From: an uncultured Lentisphaeria bacterium
GTDB lineage: Bacteria; Verrucomicrobiota; Lentisphaeria; Victivallales; Victivallaceae
Length of the DNA: 29,356 nucleotides
Assembly (NCBI GenBank): GCA_937888615.1
Contig: CALABZ010000139.1
Location: 1-29,356, forward strand
Direction: 5' to 3'
The notes beneath the pieces are model-generated. The model was not told where the DNA came from. It saw only the letters and a program-made list of their open reading frames with translations, and searched no databases. Every line of letters begins with the position of its first letter. The first letter of the stretch is position 1. Shown piece after piece: positions 21,251 to 28,820 of this stretch. Position numbers and translations under genes: made by a program.

Positions 21251-23812
21251 TTATTTCTGTTCGGACCAGCGCATGAAGCCGGGGATGCTGTTCAGCCAAT
21301 TGTCGTTAGCCGGCGTGATGCGCCCGGTCATACCGAAACGGCCCGGGATTTGACAGAGGATCTTGTGGTGGTAAAGGTAATTACCGCTGCCGAGATCTTC
21401 GTAATCATTCATTTTTATGAAATTACTCTGCATGATATTGTTGTGCGGGTCGACCGGACCGAAATAAATTTCGACATCGACTTCTTCCGGTTTCAACCCG
21501 GCCAGATATACCTTCATCGACACCTCAAATGAATCCTCGGTATGAATCGAGTTCAAATCCGCTTCGGTATGGGGTTGTTCGAGATAAAGTTTCGGGAAAT
21601 TCTGGACCAGGCGATTTTTGTCGGTGACCAACGTTGAAGCCAGGGCCGCATTGTCTTTCATCAGGTTGTTGTAAGCCTCGGTTGCGGGAATATAGAAGCG
21701 TGTATTGTATTCCTCCACCATGCGGGTGCTGGAGAAATGGCTCAGGCCCATGCCGATCGAGTGCTTCATCATCTTCACCCAGCGCAATGGAATATCCCCT
21801 TCTGAGCGTTCATAGAAACAGGGGACGATTTCATTTTCGAGCAGGCTGAAAAGAGCGGTTGATTCGTTGGCGTCAGCCTCTTCGGTGCTGGCGCTGTCCT
21901 CATCGCTGGGGATTGCCCAGCCGGCGAGGTTATCGTACTCATAACCTTCCACCCACCAGCCGTCGAGGATACTGCAATGGAGCACTCCGTTGATGGCGGC
22001 TTTCATGCCGGAGGTCCCACTGGCTTCCTGGGGGCGACGCGGCGTATTGAGCCAGACGTCAACGCCTTGAACCATGTAACGGGCCACCCCGATGTCATAG
22101 TCTTCCAGGAACACGACCCGGTTGCGCACTGCCGGACGCTGGGCGAACTGGAGTACCTGACGGATCAGATCCTTGCCCGGCTCGTCGGCCGGATGCGCCT
22201 TGCCGGCGAAAACGAATTGGACTGGACGCTGGGCATTGCAGATCAGGGCTTCCAGGCGGGCCGGATCGCGAAACAGCAAATTGGCGCGCTTGTAGGTGGC
22301 GAAACGGCGGGCAAAGCCGATGGTCAGGATATCGGGATCAAGGGCATTCTTGGACTGCATGCCGGTGGAGTCGAAGTTGCCGCGGCTGCGGAGCTGGGTC
22401 TGAACGTTACGGCGGGCATGACGGACCATTGAATGGCGGCTGAGTTCGTGACTGATCCAGAGTTCTTCTTCGGGGATCAGCGCAATTGCCTCGCAGAGTT
22501 TCTCCGGATCCGGGTTCGACGCCCAGTCGGACCCCAGATAGGTGTTGTACAGATTGCGATTATACAGCGATACCCAGGACTCAATGTGAACTCCGTTGGT
22601 GACGTACTTGATCGGCACTTCATCCTGCGGACGGCCCGGCCAGAGCCGGTTCCACATGGCCCGGGCGACTTCGCCGTGCAGACGGCTGACGCCGTTGCTG
22701 TAGTTGGCCATGCGTAAACCGAGGACAGTCATGCTGAATTCGCGGGCGTTGGAGGCTCCGGCTCCCACGGCCCAACTGATGATCCGGTTGGTGTCGAGTT
22801 TGGTTTCGCCTTTCAGGGCGTCGAGATAGGGACGAACCAGTTCCGCGTCGAATGTTTCGTTGCCGGCCGGTACCGGGGTGTGGGTGGTGAAAACGTTAGT
22901 CCGCCAGACCACTTCCAGCGCGGTATTGACGTCCAATCCTTTCCCATTGACCAGATAAGCAATTCGGGCCAGCGAGAGGAACGCCGCGTGTCCTTCATTC
23001 ATATGGCAGACTTCCGGTTCCATTCCCATCTGCGTCAACACCTTGAATCCACCGATGCCGAGCAGGAGTTCCTGCTGGAGTCGCTGGGTACGGTCAGCGC
23101 AGTAGAGGCGTCCGCAGATATCACGGAATGCTTGCGGGTTCTGCGGGATTTCAGTATCCAGAAGCAAGAGGGTTACGCAGCCGACTTCCATTTTCCAGAC
23201 GGAGGCGACCACTTCCTGATCGAGCATTTGCACCTTGACGAACATTTCTTCGTTGGTGTTCGGCACCAGGACACGGGTCAGCGGCATGTAATTGATTTCA
23301 TTCTGGGGATAGCGCTCGACCTGCCATCCGGTCCGGTCCAGTGTCTGTTTGAAATATCCTTCGCGGTAGAGCAGTCCTACAGCGACGAGCGGAATTTTAA
23401 GACCGGATGCGGCTTTCAGGTGGTCACCGGCCAGCAGTCCCAGGCCGCCGGAATAGAGGCGGACGCTTTCGTGCAACCCGAATTCCAGGGAGAAATAAGC
23501 GATTTTGCGGGAAGATATCGGATTTTTGGCGATGACTTCGGCGACCTGGTGGCGGTATTCGGCCTCGACCAGCGCCATCATCCGCATGTAGCCTTCGTCT
23601 TTGACGAGTTCGGAGAACCGCGACTGGGGAATCATGCTCAGGAGCTGGCGGGTATTGCCATGGACCTGCCGCCATAGTGTGATATCGATTTTGCGGAACA
23701 GTTCGAGTCCGCCCCGATGCCAGCACCACCACAGGTCGTAAGATAATTCTTCCAGAAATTTCAACTTTGCCGGAATTTTCGGCGCGACACTATATAATTG
23801 AACATTTAACAT
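21251..23812 (-). CDS. glgP: Alpha-glucan (glycogen) phosphorylase, GT35
   Basis: An 853-residue protein of the bacterial/archaeal short-N-terminus phosphorylase type, which starts with a DUF3417-like helical segment (KLKFLEELSYDLWWCWH). IAYFSLEFGLHESVRLYSGGLGLLAGDHLKAAS holds the conserved early active-site loop, CHMNEGHAAFL and FTTHTPVPAGNE are family signatures, and EASGTSGMKAAINGV near residue 604 contains the Lys that binds pyridoxal phosphate. It releases glucose-1-phosphate from glycogen or maltodextrin with phosphate. The C-terminal 100 residues form an extra beta-rich region after the usual end. The ATG at 23812 follows AAGGGA. It lies about 100 bases after the stand-alone CBM48 gene on the same strand, with a hairpin between. 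Confidence 0.95.
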   Translation of the reverse strand: MLNVQLYSVAPKIPAKLKFLEELSYDLWWCWHRGGLELFRKIDITLWRQVHGNTRQLLSMIPQSRFSELVKDEGYMRMMALVEAEYRHQVAEVIAKNPISSRKIAYFSLEFGLHESVRLYSGGLGLLAGDHLKAASGLKIPLVAVGLLYREGYFKQTLDRTGWQVERYPQNEINYMPLTRVLVPNTNEEMFVKVQMLDQEVVASVWKMEVGCVTLLLLDTEIPQNPQAFRDICGRLYCADRTQRLQQELLLGIGGFKVLTQMGMEPEVCHMNEGHAAFLSLARIAYLVNGKGLDVNTALEVVWRTNVFTTHTPVPAGNETFDAELVRPYLDALKGETKLDTNRIISWAVGAGASNAREFSMTVLGLRMANYSNGVSRLHGEVARAMWNRLWPGRPQDEVPIKYVTNGVHIESWVSLYNRNLYNTYLGSDWASNPDPEKLCEAIALIPEEELWISHELSRHSMVRHARRNVQTQLRSRGNFDSTGMQSKNALDPDILTIGFARRFATYKRANLLFRDPARLEALICNAQRPVQFVFAGKAHPADEPGKDLIRQVLQFAQRPAVRNRVVFLEDYDIGVARYMVQGVDVWLNTPRRPQEASGTSGMKAAINGVLHCSILDGWWVEGYEYDNLAGWAIPSDEDSASTEEADANESTALFSLLENEIVPCFYERSEGDIPLRWVKMMKHSIGMGLSHFSSTRMVEEYNTRFYIPATEAYNNLMKDNAALASTLVTDKNRLVQNFPKLYLEQPHTEADLNSIHTEDSFEVSMKVYLAGLKPEEVDVEIYFGPVDPHNNIMQSNFIKMNDYEDLGSGNYLYHHKILCQIPGRFGMTGRITPANDNWLNSIPGFMRWSEQK

Positions 23813-23845
23813 CGGTGCGATCCCTTTTGAGTCTGACAAAAATTG

Positions 23846-23876
23846 AGCGGGGAAAACCGCGAACCGGTCCCCCGCT
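23846..23876. terminator. Hairpin between the CBM48 gene and glgP (partial terminator)
   Basis: AGCGGGG (23846-23852) pairs with CCCCGCT (23870-23876), with an inner ACCG/CGGT stem. On the minus strand the T-run begins three bases after the stem, so some transcripts probably stop and others continue into glgP. On the plus strand T follows directly, but no plus-strand gene is upstream. Confidence 0.6.
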
Positions 23877-23918
23877 TTTTCAATAATCCGAACCGTTCAG
23901 CATACTTGTGCCTGAGGT

Positions 23919-24245
23919 TTATTCAAGTTCCAGAACGCTGTTCAGAGTTCCCATATCGTTGGGCGTGAAGTTCGGATTGGCCGGATCAATGCACCAGGTG
24001 TCATTGACACAGAACTTATATTGGTAGGCTCCGGGGGTCAGCATCACTGTGCACTGAAACGAGCCGTTGCCGTCCTTGTCCTTCAGAACCTTGTCGTTCG
24101 GTTTCCAATCGTTGAAACATCCGGCGACTGACACTGTACTGCCCGGTTCCGCTTGATAGAAGAAGGTGTGGCGGCGCTTCTTGAGGGCGCCTACTTCTTT
24201 GCCGGCAACTTTTTTGGTTTTTAGGTTTTTGGCTTTTCCACTCAT
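23919..24245 (-). CDS. Stand-alone CBM48 / AMPK-type glycogen-binding protein
   Basis: A 108-residue protein. Residues 1-25 are a Lys-rich tail (KAKNLKTKKVAGKEVGALKKRR). Residues 28-108 are a single CBM48-type beta sandwich: VSVAGCFNDWKP, MLTPGAYQYKFCVNDTW, DPANPNFTPNDMGTLNSVLEL. The Trp of NDW, the Lys of YKF and Trp of NDTW are the usual sugar-contact residues. No enzyme domain is attached. In the AMPK beta subunit and in glycogen branching enzymes this module binds glycogen. Here a free module next to phosphorylase could place that enzyme, or others, on glycogen granules. A very strong AAGGAGGTG site and a good promoter suggest high expression. Confidence 0.88.
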   Translation of the reverse strand: MSGKAKNLKTKKVAGKEVGALKKRRHTFFYQAEPGSTVSVAGCFNDWKPNDKVLKDKDGNGSFQCTVMLTPGAYQYKFCVNDTWCIDPANPNFTPNDMGTLNSVLELE

Positions 24246-24274
24246 AATAACACCTCCTTATCGTGTTTAGATTT

Positions 24275-24302
24275 AATATATACGTTTTCGCTTTTTTTGC
24301 AA
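24275..24302 (-). promoter_or_regulatory. Promoter of the CBM48 / glgP unit
   Basis: On the minus strand TTGCAA (24297-24302) and TATATT (24275-24280) are spaced 16 bases, shortly before AAGGAGGTG and the ATG at 24245. Confidence 0.6.
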
Positions 24303-24333
24303 ATAAATTTTTATTAGCTTTTGGTTAAGCATA

Positions 24334-24371
24334 AAAACGGCGCTCCCGGGAAATCCCGAAAGCGCCGTTTT
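24334..24371. terminator. Terminator after hcp (bidirectional form)
   Basis: AAAACGGCGCT (24334-24344) pairs perfectly with AGCGCCGTTTT (24361-24371), with CGGG/CCCG inside around AAAT. It lies just past the hcp stop and gives a T-run on both strands. Confidence 0.9.
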
Positions 24372-24396
24372 AAAAGGCTTAATTTATAGATGGATT

Positions 24397-26010
24397 TTAT
24401 TCACCGGCCATCATGGCGTTGATATCCGCCTGTGGTTCGGTCGTGACTTTCAGGCCGAAGTTCTTGATCAGCACTTCAGCCACGCCGGGCGAAAGGAACG
24501 CCGGCAGGGTCGGCCCGATCCGCAATCCTTTGAAACCCAATGCCAACAGCGCCAGCAGTACCGCCACCGCCTTCTGTTCATACCAGGCGATATCGAACGA
24601 CAACGGCAATTTATTGACGTCGTCCAGCCCGAATACTTCCTTGAGTTTCAACGCGATTACCGCCAGTGAATAAGAGTCGTTGCACTGTCCGGCGTCCAAC
24701 ACCCGCGGAATGCCGCCGATGTCGCCGAGATTGAGCTTGTTGTAACGGTATTTGGCACAGCCCGCGGTCAGAATCACGGTACCCGCCGGCAGTCCTTCCG
24801 CGACATCGGTGAAGTACGAGCGTTCCTTGTGGCGGCCGTCGCAGCCCGCCATCACTACAAAACGTTTGATGGCGCCGGATTTCACCGCTTCCACCACCTT
24901 GTCGGCCAGCGCCAGCACTTGATTGTGGGCGAAGCCGCCAACGATTTTGCCGGTTTCAAGCTCGGTCGGCGGAGGACATTTTTTAGCCAGTTCGATGATT
25001 TCCGAGAAATCCTTCGGTTTGCCGTCCACGCGGTCCGGAATGTGTTTTACGCCCGGATACCCGGCCATGCCGGTGGTAAAAATGCGGTCCTTATAGGCAT
25101 TCCCTACCGGGATGATGCAGTTGGTCGTCATCAGGATCGGGCCGTTGAACGGACCAAACTGCCGGCCCTGATGCCACCAGGAGCCGCCGTAGTTTCCGAC
25201 GAGGTGCGGATATTTCTTCAGTTCGGGGTAATAATGGGCCGGAAGCATTTCCGAGTGCGTGTAAATGTCAATCCCCTGTCCGGCGGTTTGCTCCAGCAGT
25301 TCCGCCATGTCGCGCAAATCGTGCCCGGACACCAAAATTCCCGGACGCTTGCCCACGCCGATATCGACCTCGGTAATCTGCGGGTTGCCGTAAGTGGACG
25401 TGTTGGCCTGGTCCAGCAGCGCCATTGTCGTTACCGCCACTTGGCCGCATTCGAGCACCAGCGCGACCATTTCATCGACGCTGAGATCCCGGGTGGTGGA
25501 CGCCAGGGCTTTGACGATGAACTGATAAATCTCGGCTTTTTCAAATCCGAGCATCTTGGCGTGATCGGCATAAGCGGAGATCCCTTTCAATCCGTAAATC
25601 AGGAGTTCGCGGAGTGAACGTACATCGGCGTTTCCGGTAGCCAGTACGCCGACCTCGGAGGCCTTGGTCCGGAAGTCATCGATGGAGTTTCCGGTCCAGT
25701 TCAATACATCAGATTGATCCTTGTTTTCAACCTTGATGGAATCGCGGATTGCCAGCGCCTTGCGAATATTGGCGGTAATCCGTTCCGGGTCGAAGTTGGC
25801 GTTGGTGATAGTGGTGAAAAGCGCTCCGATCATGAAGGCGCCGGTGTCATTGGAAACCGGTTGGCCCGATTTCTCGGCGGCGACGGCAATGCCCCGCAAT
25901 GCGTACACCAGCACATCCATCAGATTGGCGGTATCTCCCTTTTTGCCGCACATGCCGTTTTCCGTACAGCCGGTGTTGCGGAATGTCTCCTGGCATTGAA
26001 AACAAAACAT
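24397..26010 (-). CDS. hcp: Hybrid cluster protein (hydroxylamine / NO reductase), class I
   Basis: A 537-residue protein. The N-terminus has C3-x2-C6-x8-C15-x5-C21 (CFQCQETFRNTGCTENGMCG), the spacing of class I Hcp from strict anaerobes, which binds a [4Fe-4S] cluster. GHDLRDM, LTAGCAKYRYNKLNLG and AGQCNDSYSLAV carry the His and Cys ligands of the hybrid 4Fe-2S-2O cluster. Hcp reduces NO to N2O and can reduce hydroxylamine to ammonia. No Hcr reductase gene is adjacent. The ATG at 26010 has a strong AAGGAGGAAG site. It follows a cysteine-bearing Rrf2 regulator by about 70 bases, which fits NO control, and ends at a strong terminator. Confidence 0.96.
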   Translation of the reverse strand: MFCFQCQETFRNTGCTENGMCGKKGDTANLMDVLVYALRGIAVAAEKSGQPVSNDTGAFMIGALFTTITNANFDPERITANIRKALAIRDSIKVENKDQSDVLNWTGNSIDDFRTKASEVGVLATGNADVRSLRELLIYGLKGISAYADHAKMLGFEKAEIYQFIVKALASTTRDLSVDEMVALVLECGQVAVTTMALLDQANTSTYGNPQITEVDIGVGKRPGILVSGHDLRDMAELLEQTAGQGIDIYTHSEMLPAHYYPELKKYPHLVGNYGGSWWHQGRQFGPFNGPILMTTNCIIPVGNAYKDRIFTTGMAGYPGVKHIPDRVDGKPKDFSEIIELAKKCPPPTELETGKIVGGFAHNQVLALADKVVEAVKSGAIKRFVVMAGCDGRHKERSYFTDVAEGLPAGTVILTAGCAKYRYNKLNLGDIGGIPRVLDAGQCNDSYSLAVIALKLKEVFGLDDVNKLPLSFDIAWYEQKAVAVLLALLALGFKGLRIGPTLPAFLSPGVAEVLIKNFGLKVTTEPQADINAMMAGE

Positions 26011-26078
26011 AATTACTTCCTCCTTGAATACTTGTTTTGGCTCCCTTGAACGGCACCACAGACGTGATGCCCGAAAAA

Positions 26079-26501
26079 TCAATCCCTCTTCCCGTCGCGA
26101 CGACTTATGATGTCGGCCAGGGTGGTGTTCGCAAAATAATTCCGCGCGTCACTGTTGGTTCTGTCCAGGAAATCTCCGAGAATGCACGCGGAACCTCCGC
26201 AGACCCGTTTGCGGAAAAGACAGATCTGGCTTGGGAACGGTCCGTCAATCGCCTGATAAATATCAAGCAGGCTGATTTTTTCAGGCTTGCGGGCCAATAC
26301 AAAACCGCCGCCCGGCCCCCTTACCGATTCGACCAACTCCGCCACGACCAGTTGACGCATGACTTTGGATAAATGAGCCTGTGATGCACAAAGCACCTCC
26401 GCAATGTGCGGTGTAGTACATTTTTCTCCACTGCCCGCAATAATAACACAAGCATGTATTCCCAACGCGGCTGCTTCCGAAATCTGTAAAATGTGTGACA
26501 T
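26079..26501 (-). CDS. Rrf2-family regulator with cysteines for an Fe-S cluster (NsrR/IscR-like)
   Basis: A 140-residue Rrf2 protein. The winged helix lies at residues 1-80 (TTPHIAEVLCASQAHLSKVMRQL, then RGPGGGFVLARKPEKISLLDIYQAIDG). After the dimer helix, Cys residues in CLFRKRVCGGSAC (spacing x6 and x4) lie where NsrR and IscR bind their cluster, so it should sense NO, oxygen or cluster supply. It precedes hcp, a classic NsrR target in enterobacteria. AGAGGAAA precedes the ATG. The promoter overlaps an inverted repeat that may be its own operator. IscR-type control is an alternative, but no isc genes are near. Confidence 0.9.
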   Translation of the reverse strand: MSHILQISEAAALGIHACVIIAGSGEKCTTPHIAEVLCASQAHLSKVMRQLVVAELVESVRGPGGGFVLARKPEKISLLDIYQAIDGPFPSQICLFRKRVCGGSACILGDFLDRTNSDARNYFANTTLADIISRRDGKRD

Positions 26502-26523
26502 GGTTTCCTCTGAATAATTATCG

Positions 26524-26563
26524 TATTGTTATACTATAATACAATATTAAAAGAATAAATCAA
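26524..26563 (-). promoter_or_regulatory. Promoter and candidate operator of the Rrf2-hcp unit
   Basis: On the minus strand TTGATT (26558-26563) and TATTAT (26536-26541) are spaced 16 bases. TATTGT (26524-26529) and ACAATA (26541-26546) form an inverted repeat with an 11-base gap lying across the -10 box, a natural place for autorepression. Confidence 0.5.
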
Positions 26564-26590
26564 GCCTTATTTGTAAAAATCATTGAAAAA

Positions 26591-26953
26591 AATACAAAGC
26601 CGCCCCCGTGTGGGGATTTCGCCCCATGGGCGACCAGCGTTCCGCCCTGGATCGCGTGCGGCAATGTGCCGCCGCAAAGTTATTTTTGTCCGGGGAGAAA
26701 CCCGGATCTGTCCGGGTTTTTCCCTGCGACCCTGTTTCCCGATCTTTGCTGATGGGGTGATACCTTGGCACTGTGGAGCTTCTTGGAGGAGGGGATGCAA
26801 GGGGGGAACCTTGAAGCGTCAAGGTTTCCCCTGCGAAATAATACATTTCCCTTTACAGTCCATTCGCAGCGGGCCGTTGCCCGCACGTGGTCCAGCGGCG
26901 GAACGCTGGTCGCCCAACGGGCGAAATCCCCACATGGCGGCGTCTTTATTATT
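26591..26953. repeat. Composite hairpin element with long inverted arms
   Basis: The left arm (26591-26679) and right arm (26862-26953) are inverted copies of an approximately 90-base unit. The core TGTGGGGATTTCGCCC and GGGCGACCAGCGTTCCGCC segments are almost identical, and the outer and inner parts diverge. Each arm can itself fold: GCGGCA/TGCCGC in the left, GCGGGC/GCCCGC in the right. The 180-base centre holds two 14-bp tetraloop hairpins, 26693-26724 (loop TCTG) and 26801-26832 (loop AGCG), with different stem sequences but the same CCCTGCGA after each. No credible gene lies inside. It fills the gap between the lectin-like gene and the Rrf2 promoter. It could be a MITE, a REP/BIME-type pair, or a structured RNA. 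Confidence 0.8.
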
Positions 26954-28259
26954 TGCGTGGCGGAGGGGCGGCCTTGCCTTTTGCGGGAGGCGTTCCGCCG
27001 CTGTGCATCATGGAAGCGGGAGTGCCCCAACCGGCGATCCGGCAATTGATTATAGGGCTTTCTGGTTCGTCGGGGATTGATTTCACGCCGATGATGCCGA
27101 CGATCATGTGTTCGATGTTGGCACTGTTCATGAGCCAATAGAGTTCGATACCGTAGCCGTCGGGGTCGGCTCCCAGGGAACAGGATATGATGGCACCGTT
27201 CTGGTTCACCTGAATTTCAAACGTACCGATGTTGAGGAGGTCGTCGAATTTAGTCAGCAGGCCGCCTGCCTGAACGGTTTCTTCGTCGGGTTTGCCGGTG
27301 GGGATATGGCGTTGGGGTTGGGAGCGGCGGTAGTTTATGAAGCGGGCATCGTCGAGGATGATCTGCCGGAACAGCGGTCCCCGGGTGATTTTGCCATTGA
27401 CTTTAACGATGATCCGGGAGCTGTTTCCTTCGATCTGGGGCTTGGTGCTGAGGAAACAGATGATATTATCGCCCATCAGGCGCATGAAATATTTGCCTTT
27501 GTATTTTTGCCAGAGGACATCTTTTTCGGTGATTTCACGGATATCGTCCACGCGGGTAATGCCGACGACCGTGATTTCCTTGTTCAGATAGCGTTCGCGG
27601 AACGTACCGCCTGCGTAGACATATCGTGCAAACAGCAGATTGGCGCTGATGCCGCCGACCGGGAGATCGGAAAGGACGGGTTCGCTTTTTTCCATGACTT
27701 CGAGCTGTTCGACTTCCGTTTCAGGCAGTTCATCAAGGCCGAGGTTGTCGGTTATTTTCGGCATGGCTTTGGGTTTGACGGTGAATTCGGCCACGAAGCC
27801 CGAGACTTTGGCGGCAGGCGCGACGATGTCCCATTTGCCGCCGGTTTGCTGGAATTCGATCACGGCGGTTTTGGGGGCTTTGCTTTTGACGGAGGCGGCG
27901 TCCGGGTTGTTCCAGTTGGCATAAGAGAGTTGCTGGCCGGATGATGAAATCCAGTTGCCCTCGGCGTCGGTGACGGCTCCGATCAGAAATCTGCCGACAT
28001 AAGCGTTGAGCCAGTCGGTCAGAAATTGATTTTCCTCGTCGGAGTTGATTTCAACCAGGCGGCCGCCGTCCCGAATGACGGCTTTGCGGGCGTTTTCCAG
28101 ATTGGTCCGGCCGGTATAGAGGCGGTAGTAATGGCCGGCGAACTGTTTTTCGGAGGTGGCTCCATATATGGGCAGGGCGGGAGCCGCGTCGTCCTGGGCG
28201 CAGAGCAGGAGGCTTACGGCTGTGAATGCGAGTGATATCATAAAGATGAGTTTTTTCAT
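26949..28259 (-). CDS. Secreted C-type-lectin-like protein with OB-fold-like C-terminal part
   Basis: A 436-residue protein. A signal peptide (MKKLIFMISLAFTAVSLLL) precedes a C-type-lectin-like domain at about residues 40-160: HYYRLYTGRTNLENARKAV, GGRLVEINSDEENQFL, FLIGAVTDAEGNWI, SYANWNNPD. The canonical disulfide cysteines and EPN/WND calcium motif are missing, so it is a CTLD fold rather than a proven sugar binder. A second region at about 205-310 (YLNKEITVVGITRVDDI, then VKVNGKITRG) suggests an OB-fold of the tRNA_anti-like kind. The end is Pro-Lys rich and low in complexity. It is probably periplasmic or surface located. The ATG has CGAGG upstream; hpt precedes it by about 18 bases, so they are probably co-transcribed. 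Confidence 0.75.
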   Translation of the reverse strand: MKKLIFMISLAFTAVSLLLCAQDDAAPALPIYGATSEKQFAGHYYRLYTGRTNLENARKAVIRDGGRLVEINSDEENQFLTDWLNAYVGRFLIGAVTDAEGNWISSSGQQLSYANWNNPDAASVKSKAPKTAVIEFQQTGGKWDIVAPAAKVSGFVAEFTVKPKAMPKITDNLGLDELPETEVEQLEVMEKSEPVLSDLPVGGISANLLFARYVYAGGTFRERYLNKEITVVGITRVDDIREITEKDVLWQKYKGKYFMRLMGDNIICFLSTKPQIEGNSSRIIVKVNGKITRGPLFRQIILDDARFINYRRSQPQRHIPTGKPDEETVQAGGLLTKFDDLLNIGTFEIQVNQNGAIISCSLGADPDGYGIELYWLMNSANIEHMIVGIIGVKSIPDEPESPIINCRIAGWGTPASMMHSGGTPPAKGKAAPPPRK

Positions 28260-28277
28260 GAATATACCTCGGAGGGG

Positions 28278-28820
28278 TTAATCATTTAGAACAATGGATA
28301 TGCCGGACTGGTTGCGGTAGTATTCTTCCGCGTCCAGGCCGTATCCGACGATATATTTGGGGGGGACTTGAAATCCGGTCCAGTCGGCTTGGGCCAGGCC
28401 GCCTTCGACGCGCGGAACCTGTTTGTCGAAAAGGATGCAGGTTTTGACGCTGAGCGGCTTTTCCTTATCCATCATCAGCATGACTTGCTTCATGGTAAGG
28501 CCGGTGTCGAGAATGTCGTCGACAAGCAGGATGTGGCGTCCGGTCAGAGGGAGCTTGGGCAAGGCGGCGAAGGTGACGGTGCCGCTGCTGCCGAGCCCCT
28601 GATAAGAGGAGACCCGGAGTGAATCGATCCACAGGGGGGTGTCGATGGCGCGGGCGAGGTCGGCCCCGAAAATCATAGCGCCGTTCATCATAACCATCAG
28701 GGTCAGCGGCTGATCCTGATAATGATTTTTGAGTTCCTGTCCGAGCTCCCTGATGCGGGCGGCGATGGTGGGTGCGTCAATCAGCGTTTTTGTCTTTAGC
28801 TGGAGCAGTGGTTTGGACAT
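28278..28820 (-). CDS. hpt: Hypoxanthine phosphoribosyltransferase
   Basis: A 180-residue type I phosphoribosyltransferase of normal length. The PRPP loop is HILLVDDILDTGLTM at about residues 95-110; MVMMNGAMIFGADL is the early PPi loop, and VPPKYIVGYGLDAEEYYRN holds the purine-binding and final active-site parts. It salvages hypoxanthine and guanine with PRPP to make IMP and GMP. The start codon at 28820 lies 44 bases inside the 3' end of the upstream gene, in another frame, with an AAGGGAAA site; no later ATG would keep the N-terminal helix, so the overlap appears real. Confidence 0.95.
   Translation of the reverse strand: MSKPLLQLKTKTLIDAPTIAARIRELGQELKNHYQDQPLTLMVMMNGAMIFGADLARAIDTPLWIDSLRVSSYQGLGSSGTVTFAALPKLPLTGRHILLVDDILDTGLTMKQVMLMMDKEKPLSVKTCILFDKQVPRVEGGLAQADWTGFQVPPKYIVGYGLDAEEYYRNQSGISIVLND

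Noticed and set aside
26583..27080. 165-codon open frame through the hairpin element
   Set aside because: It starts at a TTG without a ribosome binding site, reads through inverted arms and the antisense of a real gene, and its residues are what the repeat would give in any open frame.
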